DNA of 29,759 bases from NCBI GenBank assembly GCA_964432995.1, contig CAYSPU010000037.1, positions 1-29,759 on the forward strand, written 5' to 3'. Below the pieces are notes generated by a model. That model ran no database searches. It was not told the DNA's origin and saw only the letters and a program-made list of their open reading frames with translations. Of the stretch, positions 1 through 6,996 are shown piece after piece. How positions within the stretch are numbered: the stretch's first letter is position 1; each line of letters opens with the position of its first letter. Origin of the DNA: CAYSPU01 sp964432995 (GTDB lineage: Bacteria > Verrucomicrobiota > Verrucomicrobiia > Limisphaerales > JAHDYP01). The position numbers were made by a program, and so were the translations under genes.

Positions 1-213
1 GATTTGCGCCGGCAACTCTGAGCAGGTGTCCCGGACCCCGATTCGGCGCTTGCCAGGGCCGAATTCGATGGTGTAGGTTCCGCGCCCGCGAAGACGATGC
101 GGTCACCGCCTGCGGAGGCATCCGTTCGGGTTGCAGATCACCGTTCGGGGTTGCCGGGGGCACAGGGTCGAGCGCGATTGCCGGGCACGCTGCAAATGCT
201 TGGTAATCAGGGT

Positions 214-290
214 GCATCCGTAGCTCAATTGGATAGAGCATCTGACTACGGATCAGAAGGTTCAAGGTTCAACTCCTTGCGGATGCGCCA
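214..290 (+). tRNA. tRNA-Arg (anticodon ACG), CCA encoded
   Basis: The seven-base acceptor stem GCATCCG (214-220) pairs with CGGATGC (280-286). The anticodon stem TCTGA/TCAGA encloses the loop CTACGGA, giving anticodon ACG (arginine). The T arm has the usual GGTTCAA-type loop, and the discriminator G at 287 is followed by an encoded CCA (288-290). The fold is complete, so the gene is probably functional. No second copy of the tRNA 3' end, which would mark an integrated element, was seen in the window. Confidence 0.97.
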
Positions 291-469
291 TTCTGCTGCA
301 ACAAGTTACGAATAAGCAGCCGCGGCGTTGTGAAGCCTGCTCGGACGCTTCTTGGACGTTTTTCGGGTTCTGGAGAGGTTTTCACGGGATTCCGGCTGAA
401 GGGCAGGATCCGCCGCAGAGCCGGTCTGTTCCTGTGTCAGATGGGTTCGCCGGGCCTCTTGTGCTGTCA

Positions 470-485
470 GCCCGCCCTTGCGGGC
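470..485. repeat. Small intergenic hairpin downstream of tRNA-Arg
   Basis: GCCCGC (470-475) and GCGGGC (480-485) form a six-base stem with a CCTT loop. No T tract follows on either strand, so it is not a clear terminator. The rest of 291-539 holds no gene that I can support. Confidence 0.4.
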
Positions 486-539
486 GCAGGGCCAATGGCC
501 GAATCTGCGCGCCACTTGGAGCCTCTGGCTTGGTGACCG

Positions 540-765
540 ATGCCCAACGTCCACATCTCCAACTCCAAGTACTTGTGGGGCCTTCAGTGCCCGAAACTGC
601 TCTGGCACGCCTACAACGCCAAAAACCTCATCCCTGAACCGGACGCGGCCCAGCAAGCGATTCTTGATCAAGGCCACGAGGTGGGCGCTCCGGCCAAGCA
701 ACCGTACCCCGAGGGCGTAGAAGTTGGCGAGAGCGTCACCGACCTCGACGAAACCCTTCGGGTGC
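540..765 (+). pseudogene. DUF2779-family protein, N-terminal stub
   Basis: The first about 74 codons from the ATG at 540 read like the conserved N-terminus of DUF2779 proteins. This family is large, uncharacterised and associated with PD-(D/E)XK/Cas4-like nucleases. Visible hallmarks are SKYLWGLQCPKLLWHAY, then PEPDAAQQAILDQGHEVG, then PEGVEVGES and DLDETLR. Similarity stops abruptly at about 762, where the sequence becomes the inverted end of another truncated gene. Full-length family members have several hundred residues, so only a small part remains. The frame stays open to 851 but those extra codons look unrelated. No good ribosome binding site precedes the ATG. Family recognition is from memory of the motif; loss of function is inferred from the length. 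Confidence 0.6.
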
Positions 766-959
766 CGATTGTGCGCGCCGTGCCCAAGGCGCGTCCTGAA
801 GCATCCCGCAGGGTGGTTTGTTCGCCCGGCACCGCCTTGGTGGCGACGTAGCGGCTCACGTTGTCCGTGCCGGGAACAACGACCCGGTTGGTGTCCACTG
901 CGACCAGCGGGCTGATCGCCAGGGCCAAGGACAGCAGGATGATGAGTGAAAGGTCTCAT
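763..959 (-). pseudogene. Small secreted-protein remnant with RDASGR repeat motif
   Basis: On the minus strand a hydrophobic stretch (IILLSLALAISPLVAV) resembles a signal peptide. It is followed by a region ending TTLRDASGRALGTART, a motif that occurs as a repeated unit in small exported bacterial proteins. The only ATG nearby (959-957) lies one frame away from the hydrophobic stretch, and in the hydrophobic frame a stop codon lies just upstream. The start therefore looks frameshifted. The 3' part is lost where the sequence joins the DUF2779 stub near 762. Both the start and the end are damaged, so I call it a pseudogene. The family is not named with confidence. Confidence 0.45.
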
Positions 960-1089
960 GGAGTCGGTGCGGTGTCTCTTGTTGGAAGACGCACTGGGCG
1001 TGGTTTCCATTCATTCCGCCCGGACTTGGGCCTCATTTCAGACAGACCACTGGCGTGCAGGAACCGCCGTTGCCCTCCCCCCACAGAGG

Positions 1090-1107
1090 TGATACTAGTC
1101 TGATACT
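1090..1107 (+). promoter_or_regulatory. Direct repeat just upstream of hicA, possible HicB operator
   Basis: TGATACT occurs at 1090-1096 and again at 1101-1107, eleven bases apart (about one helical turn) and ending four bases before the hicA ATG. Antitoxins of this family commonly bind repeats near their own promoter. Assignment to HicB is inference from position and spacing. Confidence 0.4.
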
Positions 1108-1110
1108 GCC

Positions 1111-1305
1111 ATGCCGCGCAAGGTTCGCCAGCTCATCGCCGACTTGGAAAAAGCGGGGTTTGTGAACCGGGGCGGCAAGGGCAGTCACCGCAACTTCACG
1201 CATCCGAGAGGGTTGCGGGTGACGGTGAGCGGCCATGCCGGGGACGATGCGAAAGCGTATCAGGAACGGGACTTGCGGCGGGCGCTGGAAGCAGTGAAGG
1301 AGTGA
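1111..1305 (+). CDS. hicA: HicA-family mRNA interferase toxin
   Basis: This 64-residue protein matches the HicA/YcfA fold in size and pattern. After an N-terminal helix there is GSHRNFTHP at residues 24-32, followed by VTVSGHAGDD. His26 sits at the position of the catalytic histidine of HicA toxins, which cleave mRNA on or near ribosomes. The gene is followed after six bases by a HicB-type antitoxin, the usual hicA-hicB order, so both are probably made from one transcript. The ATG at 1111 gives the normal family length. Nothing suggests truncation. Confidence 0.9.
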   Translation: MPRKVRQLIADLEKAGFVNRGGKGSHRNFTHPRGLRVTVSGHAGDDAKAYQERDLRRALEAVKE

Positions 1306-1311
1306 AGGTTT

Positions 1312-1659
1312 ATGACGCGCAAGCAAATCAAGGCGCAGACGGCGCGGTACGCGAAATTCGTTGAGTGGAGCGACGAAGACCAGTGCTTCATTGGCCGTTG
1401 CCCGGAACTCATGCTCGGCGGCGTTCACGGGAACGACGAGGCGAAGGTCTATGCGGAGTTGTGCGTCGCAGCGGAAGAAGTGGTTGATTTAATCCACCGG
1501 GACGGTCTGGAGATGCCGGATCCGCTGGGCAAGAAGGAGTTTAGCGGCAAATTCGTGCTGCGCGTGGAACCAGCCATTCACCGTCGCCTCGCGGCCAAAG
1601 CCCTCGCCGCCGGTGAGAGTCTCAACAGCTACTGTGTCAAGGCGCTGGTGAGAGCTTGA
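1312..1659 (+). CDS. hicB: HicB-family antitoxin
   Basis: This 115-residue protein has an N-terminal HicB-like domain (about residues 12-70, with the typical W-S-x-E-D-x-C-F-I-G-R-CPEL pattern). A short C-terminal ribbon-helix-helix-like segment (about 78-115) contains FVLRVEPAIHRRLAAKA and SLNSYCVKALVRA. HicB proteins neutralise HicA by direct binding, and the C-terminal DNA-binding part represses the operon. The gene starts six bases after hicA. The TGATACT direct repeat upstream of hicA is a plausible target. It appears intact. Confidence 0.9.
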   Translation: MTRKQIKAQTARYAKFVEWSDEDQCFIGRCPELMLGGVHGNDEAKVYAELCVAAEEVVDLIHRDGLEMPDPLGKKEFSGKFVLRVEPAIHRRLAAKALAAGESLNSYCVKALVRA

Positions 1660-1694
1660 CGAGGAACGGCCGTCGCTCTTTGGGCAGGACTACA

Positions 1695-1769
1695 CCCCAC
1701 CGGCGGCTACGGACGATCGGCCGCCGGTGGGGCTTCCCAACAACCAGGCGGCCAAGAGAGGAGCCGCCT
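1695..1769. repeat. Two consecutive intergenic hairpins after hicAB
   Basis: CCCCACCGGCGGC (1695-1707) pairs perfectly with 1720-1732 across a 12-base loop. A second stem, AGGCGGC/GCCGCCT (1746-1752 and 1763-1769), follows. Neither has a T tract, so they may slow transcription or be part of an interspersed repeat rather than a classical terminator. I see no supported gene in the rest of 1660-2007. Confidence 0.5.
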
Positions 1770-2007
1770 CCATTTCCAGAAGCGCAGAATCGTCGCGGAA
1801 GCCGCCAAGCTTATGCGCCCCACTGCTGATGAACCAGGTCGGTCGCAACCGTTTTTGCGGGGAGCGGACGGCGAAATCCCTCGCCTTGCCGGAGAACTGG
1901 TGCGTCATCAACCGCTACGGGCCCAGGCAACTCATCCTCTGGAACGTTGCCGGACGCGTTGAATACAACCGCGGCTGACCGGTTCAGTGTGCTGAAGGGC
2001 GGAACCT

Positions 2008-2589
2008 ATGGACGAACGACGCGCCATCGAACTCTGTGTGCGGCACCGAGACCCGGTGGGTTTTGACTTCCTGGTGCAGAAGTACCGGCGCGAGGCTTTC
2101 GTTCACGCGTTGGCGCTGCTCAGGAATCCGGAGGATGCCTTGGACGCCTGCCAAGACTCGTTTGCCAAGGCGTTTGCCGCGATTCCGGGGATGCGCGAGC
2201 TTCCCCAGTTCTATCCGTGGTTCTACTGCATCCTGCGAAATCGCTGCCTTAATCTGCTCGCCCGTCGGCAGACGTCCGACCGTTATCGCGAGGCGGAACA
2301 GCGCGATGCCGCCCAGGCGACGGAGTCGGCGACGCCGGGTGATCTGCTCGAACAACGTGAGGAACAACAACGGGTGCAACGGGCGTTGGACTCGTTGAGT
2401 CCCGCGCATCGTGAGATCCTCGTCATGAAATACTACCAGGAGCACCGTTACGAGGAGATCGCCGGGATTCTGGGAATCCCCAGAGGCTCAGTCATGAGCC
2501 GGCTCTATCACGCGCGCATCGCCTTGCGCAAGGCATACCTCAAACTCGACCCGGAGGCGCACCGGTGGTCACCGGAGGAAAGCATATGA
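2008..2589 (+). CDS. ECF-type RNA polymerase sigma factor
   Basis: This 193-residue protein has the two-domain layout of extracytoplasmic-function sigma factors. Region 2 spans about residues 18-86 and includes DALDACQDSFAKAF and FYPWFYCILRNRCLNLLARR. A linker follows, then region 4 (about 122-175) with LSPAHREILVMKYYQE and the helix-turn-helix YEEIAGILGIPRGSVMSRLYHAR. It should direct RNA polymerase to a dedicated promoter set. The stop codon overlaps the start of a zinc-finger anti-sigma gene (ATGA), the standard pairing for control by an anti-sigma factor. The activating signal is unknown. AAGGGCGG upstream of the ATG could serve as ribosome binding site. Confidence 0.93.
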   Translation: MDERRAIELCVRHRDPVGFDFLVQKYRREAFVHALALLRNPEDALDACQDSFAKAFAAIPGMRELPQFYPWFYCILRNRCLNLLARRQTSDRYREAEQRDAAQATESATPGDLLEQREEQQRVQRALDSLSPAHREILVMKYYQEHRYEEIAGILGIPRGSVMSRLYHARIALRKAYLKLDPEAHRWSPEESI

Positions 2590-3023
2590 ACAACTGCGAA
2601 CCATTCAAAGGACTGCTGGTAGGCCTGTTGGACGGCGAATTGACGCCGGACGAGACCCGCCAGATCAACGAGCACCTCACCCGTTGCGCCGCGTGCCGCG
2701 CGGAATACGAGCGACTCCGCGAAACCACGGGAAAGCTCGCGGCGATCTCCTATCGCGAACCGGACGACGCGGTCTTGGCGCGCGCGTGGAGAAGCCCCTT
2801 CAGCCGACTGGCGCGGAATACATCCCTGGTCATGATTATTGGCGGCTACGCCCTGCTCATTGGCTATGGGCTCTACGAGTTTCTGGGCAGCGGCAAAGAG
2901 GAACTGCCGGCGAAGATGGGTCTCGCCGCGGTTGTCATGGGCTTTCTGATCCTGTTGGTTCAGTTGATACGCGAACGGCTCCGAACGTGGAAAACCGATC
3001 CTTACAAGGAGATTGAGCGATGA
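2586..3023 (+). CDS. Zinc-finger (zf-HC2) membrane anti-sigma factor
   Basis: I take the ATG at 2586 as the start: it overlaps the sigma-factor stop as ATGA and has GGAGG seven bases upstream, giving 145 residues. The N-terminus is a zf-HC2/ZAS-type domain with LLDGEL followed by His30, Cys34 and Cys37 in an H-x3-C-x2-C pattern, plus Cys4. Two hydrophobic segments (about 79-100 and 111-128) predict membrane spans close to the C-terminus. Such proteins hold their cognate ECF sigma inactive until the zinc site or membrane part receives a signal. A GTG at 2565 is in frame but less likely. The stop overlaps the next gene. Confidence 0.87.
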   Translation: MNNCEPFKGLLVGLLDGELTPDETRQINEHLTRCAACRAEYERLRETTGKLAAISYREPDDAVLARAWRSPFSRLARNTSLVMIIGGYALLIGYGLYEFLGSGKEELPAKMGLAAVVMGFLILLVQLIRERLRTWKTDPYKEIER

Positions 3024-3373
3024 TCATCACGACTACCGGTTCGATCCAAGGCAAGGCCATCCGTCGCACGCTTGGCCTCGTGAAGGGCAACACCATCCGC
3101 GCCCGGCACATCGGGCGGGACATCATGGCGTTGCTCCGCAACATCGTCGGGGGCGAGATCACCGACTACACGAAGTTACTGGCGGAGTCGCGCGAACAGT
3201 CCCTGGATCGAATGGTGGCGGACGCACAGCGGCTGGGAGCCAACGCGGTGGTCGAGGTTCGCTTTATGACATCGGTGCTCATGGGCGGCGCGGCCGAACT
3301 GCTCGCCTATGGCACCGCCGTGGTGGTCGAGGAAGAGCAGCCCATTCCGCCTTCCGGTATTCGAGCTGGCTAG
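3020..3373 (+). CDS. YbjQ/UPF0145 (DUF74) family protein
   Basis: This 117-residue protein resembles the YbjQ/UPF0145 family: an N-terminal TTGSIQGK-like segment, VKGNTIRARHIGRDIMA, then a helix with ITDYTKLLAESREQSLDRMVADAQRLGANAVVEVRF. The family forms ring-like oligomers and is sometimes described as heavy-metal binding, but its function is not established. The ATG overlaps the anti-sigma stop (ATGA), making a tightly coupled three-gene operon. That suggests it belongs to the response controlled by this sigma/anti-sigma pair, which is inference. Confidence 0.85.
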   Translation: MIITTTGSIQGKAIRRTLGLVKGNTIRARHIGRDIMALLRNIVGGEITDYTKLLAESREQSLDRMVADAQRLGANAVVEVRFMTSVLMGGAAELLAYGTAVVVEEEQPIPPSGIRAG

Positions 3374-3442
3374 AATCCTCGTGCCGCGGAACACGTTACC
3401 GTCAAATCAACACATCGTTCCGCGGATCGGGCGGGGCGGAGC

Positions 3443-3712
3443 TTGCCGCGACGTCGCCACCCGGGCAACATGAGGTCCATGGATTTCGGTCTCGCAGCGC
3501 CGCCTGGCGATGGCAGGATTCCCGGCAAGCGACTGCGCGGTTACCAGGCACTCGTCGGTGTTCTGCACCTGACGGTGGCCTTGACCGCGGTCGCGGCTGG
3601 TGACGTGCTGCGCGAGGTGCGCGTCAGCTCCGTCCGGCGTGTGTTCCACAATGGCGAGCACAATGCCTTCACCGCGATCTATCTGGCGGGATTGACCCTG
3701 GAGGAGGAGTAG
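3443..3712 (+). pseudogene. Sialidase/BNR-type protein remnant, N- and C-termini joined
   Basis: The frame opens with a possible TTG at 3443 and an ATG at 3470. It has a signal-peptide-like stretch (LVGVLHLTVALTAVAAG), then VRVSSVRRVFHNGEHNAFT. This resembles the start of secreted exo-alpha-sialidase-like proteins, which I recall beginning with a similar NGEHNAFTD motif. Immediately afterwards it reads AIYLAGLTLEEE and stops. AIYLA-like strands are typical of the very end of the same proteins. The simplest reading is an internal deletion that removed the propeller and fused the two ends in frame. The product of about 80 residues could not be an active sialidase. Recognition is from memory and should be tested by search. 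Confidence 0.5.
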
Positions 3713-3793
3713 GTTTTTGCGCGTGGCCGGTAGGGGCCGGGCAGTCCCACACGCGGCGCGTCCAGTGGATTCACCAGCGCGCCTGCCGGGACC

Positions 3794-3812
3794 GCGGGTC
3801 TTCTCGACCCGC
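3794..3812. repeat. Intergenic hairpin followed by GCAGCAG
   Basis: GCGGGTC (3794-3800) and GACCCGC (3806-3812) form a perfect seven-base stem with a TTCTC loop, directly followed by AGCAG. A similar palindrome followed by AGCAG occurs near 17799-17820, so this may be one member of a dispersed REP-like family. Confidence 0.5.
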
Positions 3813-3829
3813 AGCAGAACGCACCCGCC

Positions 3830-3998
3830 CTAGAGTCCTTGAAGTTCAAAACACGTTGTTGACAGATCAAGTTCTGAATTCGGCGTTCTACGATTCAAGG
3901 GCTCTATAGGCGAGGCGGCGGCAAAGGCGGAACCGAATGGCCGTCAGATGTCCGAGTCAAGTTGAACCGCCCTGGTCTGAGGCGCCGCCTCGCTGGTC
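3830..3998 (-). repeat. 169-bp dispersed repeat, copy A (inverted relative to copy B)
   Basis: The reverse complement of this stretch aligns without gaps to 21513-21681. Counting by eye gives about 12 mismatches in 169 bases (about 93% identity). Both copies contain GAGGCGGCGCCTC near one end and an AGTCCTTGAA/TTCAAGGACT inverted repeat at the other; in this copy one arm has a single change. No transposase is encoded, so it resembles a non-autonomous, MITE-like or other interspersed element. A short frame starting MAVRCPSQVE is shared by the copies but is not convincing as a gene. Confidence 0.85.
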
Positions 3999-4032
3999 CT
4001 TCGGCACGGGAGTTCGCGAACGAGCTTCTGGC

Positions 4033-6420
4033 TCAGGGATTCTCTGCCGGGGCCGAGTTCGTGCGGAGCATCTCGATGCGCGAGCGGAGGGCGGCCTGAA
4101 CGTCGGCGGGGAGGGTGGCGCGGGAGAGTGTCCGTTCGTAGAGGGCGGCGGCCTCGCGCTGTCGACCGGCGCGCTCGTGGATCTGGCCCAGCATCTGGAG
4201 CGAATCCAGATGCGCGGGTGTGCGCTCGAGCACAGCTTCGAGGGCGGCCATGGCGCCGGGGACGTCTCCTTTCTGGAGTTGGTAGTAGGCGAGCGTGAAG
4301 CCGTATTTCGGCTCGGCAGGGCTGTGCTGGACCGCCTGACGGCACAGGGCGATGGCTTCATCCGGATGCTCGCCGGCAACCAGGACCGCCAGGTTGTAGG
4401 CGGCGGCGGCCATGGTGGGATCGACCTTGAGCGCCGCCCGCAGCCGTGTCTGCGCTTCGGTCAGGTCTCCTTTCTCGGCGACCAGGAGTCCCAGGTTGAA
4501 GTTCGCCGCCGCGTTGTTCGGCTCGCGCTCCAGGGCACGGCGCAAGGACTGTTCCGCTTTGTCCAGTTGGCCCGCTTCGGCGTAGAGGAGGGAACCGTTG
4601 ACCAGCGGCAGGATGTTGGCGGGGTCGAGGCGCGCCGAGGTCTCATAGGCGTTGAGGGCGGCGCGACGATCGCCGTGGAGGTGGTGGAAGTTGCCGAGGT
4701 TGTATTGCGAGATCGAGTCGTCCGGGCGGCTGTTGAGCATGCCCAGGTACTCCTTGAGGACGCGGTCGAGCAACTCGGCCTGAGGAGGGTACAGTTGTTG
4801 GCGGGGATAACCCAGCATGGTGGAGGCGGCGGCCAGGCGCACCACGCGGTAGTCGTCGCTCAAGGCCCTTACGACGGCTTCACGCGTTGCCGGGTCGGCC
4901 AGGTCCGAGTGCAGGACGGCTACGGCGGCCGCGCGCAGGAGGGGTGAGGAATCCGTCGCCGCCCGGCGCAGGGCTGGCCAGGAGGAGGGGTGGTTGCAGC
5001 CTTCCAGGAGCCGGACGAGTGATGCGGCGAAGATCTCGTTGCGGTCGGAGGCGGCGAGGTACGCCAGGACATCCGGCAGGCGCGACCAGTCGCGCCTTCG
5101 GGCGGCCTGCACTAGGTCGGCGCGGCGCAACACCGGTGCCTGGTAATCGTTCTGGTGCCACTCGCGCACCCACCGGTCGGCCCAGGCGGATTCCTGGTTC
5201 GTGTGACAGATGTTGCAGGCGTTGGGCGACTGGAAGGCGAGGGTCGCGGCGGGCGTGGGCGGCAGCATCGAATGGTCGCTGCGCACCATGCGGGCGAATT
5301 CCGTTTGCGGCATGTGGCAGGCGATGCAGCGGTTGCCCGTGCTCTCCGGCGGGTGATGCGAGTGGGCGGCGACATCCTCCACACGCTGTTCATGACAGGG
5401 AAGGCAGGCGGAATTCGGGTCCTCTCTTTGGCGGAAACGGCCGCTCGAGGTGTGACAATGCAGACACTCGAACTGCTCCGACTTGAGGCAGCTGCTCAGT
5501 CGCCAGGTGGTGTACGTGTAGTTCTCGCCGAGATCCCGACCGTCCGGGTAGTAGTCCGGGCTTTCGAGCGTGACCAACCCGAAGTGATCGAAGAGCCGCG
5601 CGCCGGGTGGGAAGGCGTCGCTGAGGACCTGGGACTTCGCGTGGCAGGCCGAGCAGTGGTCGTTGCGCTGCGCCGTCGTCATGGTCGAGGTCCGAATGAT
5701 CTTCAGGTCCTCAGGTTTGCCGTCCCCGGCGGCGACGCAGACCCGGACATGCTCCGCCGATGGGCCGTGGCAGGTTTCGCAGTTGATCCCCGGTTCTCTC
5801 CAGGTGGTGTGATAGGATTCGGTGACCGGATCGTAGTTGCGGGTCAACTGACTGACGTGGCAACTGTGGCAGGCGGTGTTGAAGGTGTACGGCGGCTCGG
5901 TCCAGTGAATGAGTTCGTTGGCGACGTTGGGGAAGTGGCGGACGGCACTGGCGGCGGTGTCGTACCATTCCCGGCGCCGGACGTCGTAGGCCACAGGCAG
6001 CGTCTGCAATCGTCCCTTGTCCAGCGGGGTTAGAAAGTAGAACACGTTTTTTCCGCCGAGCACCTGTTCGATGCGATACCGCTTCTCGCCGTGCGGACCC
6101 GTTTCACGAACCACGGCGGGGACAGCCGTCACGTCCGCCACGTAACGGTTCGCGCCCACGCGCACCTCATTGGTCATGGGGGTGAGCCGGTCACGCGCCA
6201 ACGCGGCGGTGAATGGCTGCATTGCCAAACCGTGGTGCGAGGTGGCCCATTTCCGGTAGAAGTCCTCGTGACAATCCCGGCAGCTCTTCGACCCCGCCCA
6301 AGGATCGTGCTCCGCTGCCGCCGGGGCGGTCCGGCCACCAGCAGTGCCCCAGAGCAGAAAGAGAAGGCCGACGACCCGCCTCACGGCCGCCAGACGAGGA
6401 TGCGCCAGTGCTGCGGACAT
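4033..6420 (-). CDS. Octaheme c-type cytochrome with C-terminal TPR domain
   Basis: The 795-residue protein starts at ATG 6420, preceded by GAAGGA and seven bases after the lipoprotein stop; an upstream in-frame ATG at 6444 would overlap that gene. A signal peptide (VVGLLFLLWGTAGG) is followed by eight CxxCH haem motifs at residues 47-51, 184-188, 214-218, 256-260, 319-323, 339-343, 365-369 and 402-406. A HEAT-like helical region (about 450-540) and a run of TPRs (about 560-780) follow. It should be an exported multihaem electron carrier or oxidoreductase, with the TPRs holding partners. The substrate is unknown. Cytochrome c554/nitrite-reductase-like haem packing is possible but cannot be judged here. 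It is probably cotranscribed with the lipoprotein. Confidence 0.9.
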   Translation of the reverse strand: MSAALAHPRLAAVRRVVGLLFLLWGTAGGRTAPAAAEHDPWAGSKSCRDCHEDFYRKWATSHHGLAMQPFTAALARDRLTPMTNEVRVGANRYVADVTAVPAVVRETGPHGEKRYRIEQVLGGKNVFYFLTPLDKGRLQTLPVAYDVRRREWYDTAASAVRHFPNVANELIHWTEPPYTFNTACHSCHVSQLTRNYDPVTESYHTTWREPGINCETCHGPSAEHVRVCVAAGDGKPEDLKIIRTSTMTTAQRNDHCSACHAKSQVLSDAFPPGARLFDHFGLVTLESPDYYPDGRDLGENYTYTTWRLSSCLKSEQFECLHCHTSSGRFRQREDPNSACLPCHEQRVEDVAAHSHHPPESTGNRCIACHMPQTEFARMVRSDHSMLPPTPAATLAFQSPNACNICHTNQESAWADRWVREWHQNDYQAPVLRRADLVQAARRRDWSRLPDVLAYLAASDRNEIFAASLVRLLEGCNHPSSWPALRRAATDSSPLLRAAAVAVLHSDLADPATREAVVRALSDDYRVVRLAAASTMLGYPRQQLYPPQAELLDRVLKEYLGMLNSRPDDSISQYNLGNFHHLHGDRRAALNAYETSARLDPANILPLVNGSLLYAEAGQLDKAEQSLRRALEREPNNAAANFNLGLLVAEKGDLTEAQTRLRAALKVDPTMAAAAYNLAVLVAGEHPDEAIALCRQAVQHSPAEPKYGFTLAYYQLQKGDVPGAMAALEAVLERTPAHLDSLQMLGQIHERAGRQREAAALYERTLSRATLPADVQAALRSRIEMLRTNSAPAENP

Positions 6421-6427
6421 CGGTCCT

Positions 6428-6871
6428 TCACGGTTGCCGGACAAACTCCACGTCGAAGCTCTGGTCGAGGGCTGCCTGGTAGTAGATCCCTGTCATCCGG
6501 TCGGTTGCGGGCTCGTATACCAAGGTGTAGACGCAGCCCGGGTAATTCACGTCCTGCAGCTCAATGAACACCTTGCACCCGGACCCTTGCGCAGTGGCCT
6601 CCGCCCTGGATACGTGAATCGCGCGCGGATTGAAATAGGCCGCGTCGAGCTTGCCCTCCGGGGTCACATCCCGGACCTCGACAACGTAGCCGCCGTCCGG
6701 ACGCAGCCATCGGCCCTTGAGTTTCGCAAACACGGGCGGGGTGGCGGCGGCGGGGGCGGCGTTGGATCCGGCAGGGGTGTTTGGCACCGGGGGCGCCGCC
6801 TGCTCCTTGCCGCCGCAGGAAGACATCAGGACCGCGGCGACGAGGGTGGCGAGGACGGCCGTGGCTTTCAT
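6428..6871 (-). CDS. Small putative lipoprotein, probable partner of the octaheme cytochrome
   Basis: The 147-residue product begins with a short hydrophobic signal ending VLMSSCGG, which resembles a lipobox with the lipidated cysteine at residue 19. A proline/alanine-rich linker (about 25-46) follows, then a compact beta-rich domain. The domain starts KLKGRWLRPDGGYVVEV, continues with AYFNPRAIHVSRAEA and ELQDVNYPG, and ends FDVEFVR. I recall similar domains in Verrucomicrobia and Planctomycetes but know no function. The stop lies seven bases before the preferred cytochrome start, and the cytochrome ribosome binding site overlaps this stop, so the two are very likely translated from one mRNA in the cell envelope. 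Confidence 0.75.
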   Translation of the reverse strand: MKATAVLATLVAAVLMSSCGGKEQAAPPVPNTPAGSNAAPAAATPPVFAKLKGRWLRPDGGYVVEVRDVTPEGKLDAAYFNPRAIHVSRAEATAQGSGCKVFIELQDVNYPGCVYTLVYEPATDRMTGIYYQAALDQSFDVEFVRQP

Positions 6872-6974
6872 GACGAGCGGAGTCTGAGTGGGCGCAAGCC
6901 CCGGGGCAATCGCGTTCTTCGAGTAGGTCTTTGCGCGAGTGGGCGCGGTTGCGGCAAGAGGTGCATGCCTTTGC

Positions 6975-6996
6975 GGACGCCCGAGGCCGGGCGTCC
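6975..6996. repeat. Intergenic hairpin between M56 gene and lipoprotein gene
   Basis: GGACGCCC (6975-6982) and GGGCGTCC (6989-6996) form a perfect eight-base stem with loop GAGGCC. It ends directly at the 3' end of the M56 gene. It could end transcription from that gene, but no clear T tract follows on the minus strand. Confidence 0.55.

Noticed and set aside
1..108. Minus-strand open frame ending in protein-like GTYTIEFGPGKRRIGVRDT
   Set aside because: A stop lies just upstream and there is no start codon; with only about 100 bases and the window edge it cannot be called a gene or a remnant with confidence.
97..315. Short plus-strand open frame across the tRNA
   Set aside because: It reads VAQLDRASDYGSEGSRFNS, the well-known false translation of a tRNA gene.
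214..540. Integrated element attached to the tRNA-Arg gene
   Set aside because: No integrase and no second copy of the tRNA 3' end were found in the window.
540..851. Functional Cas4-like nuclease
   Set aside because: Only the N-terminal motif region of the DUF2779 family is present; the rest of the protein is missing and there is no CRISPR array.
1690..1978. Small genes on either strand after hicAB
   Set aside because: Frames cross two hairpins, have no recognisable motif, no ribosome binding site and poor composition.
3937..4947. Gene encoded by the 169-bp repeat (MAVRCPSQVE frame)
   Set aside because: The two copies share only about 20 codons before the frames run into unrelated antisense sequence; no sign of a real protein.
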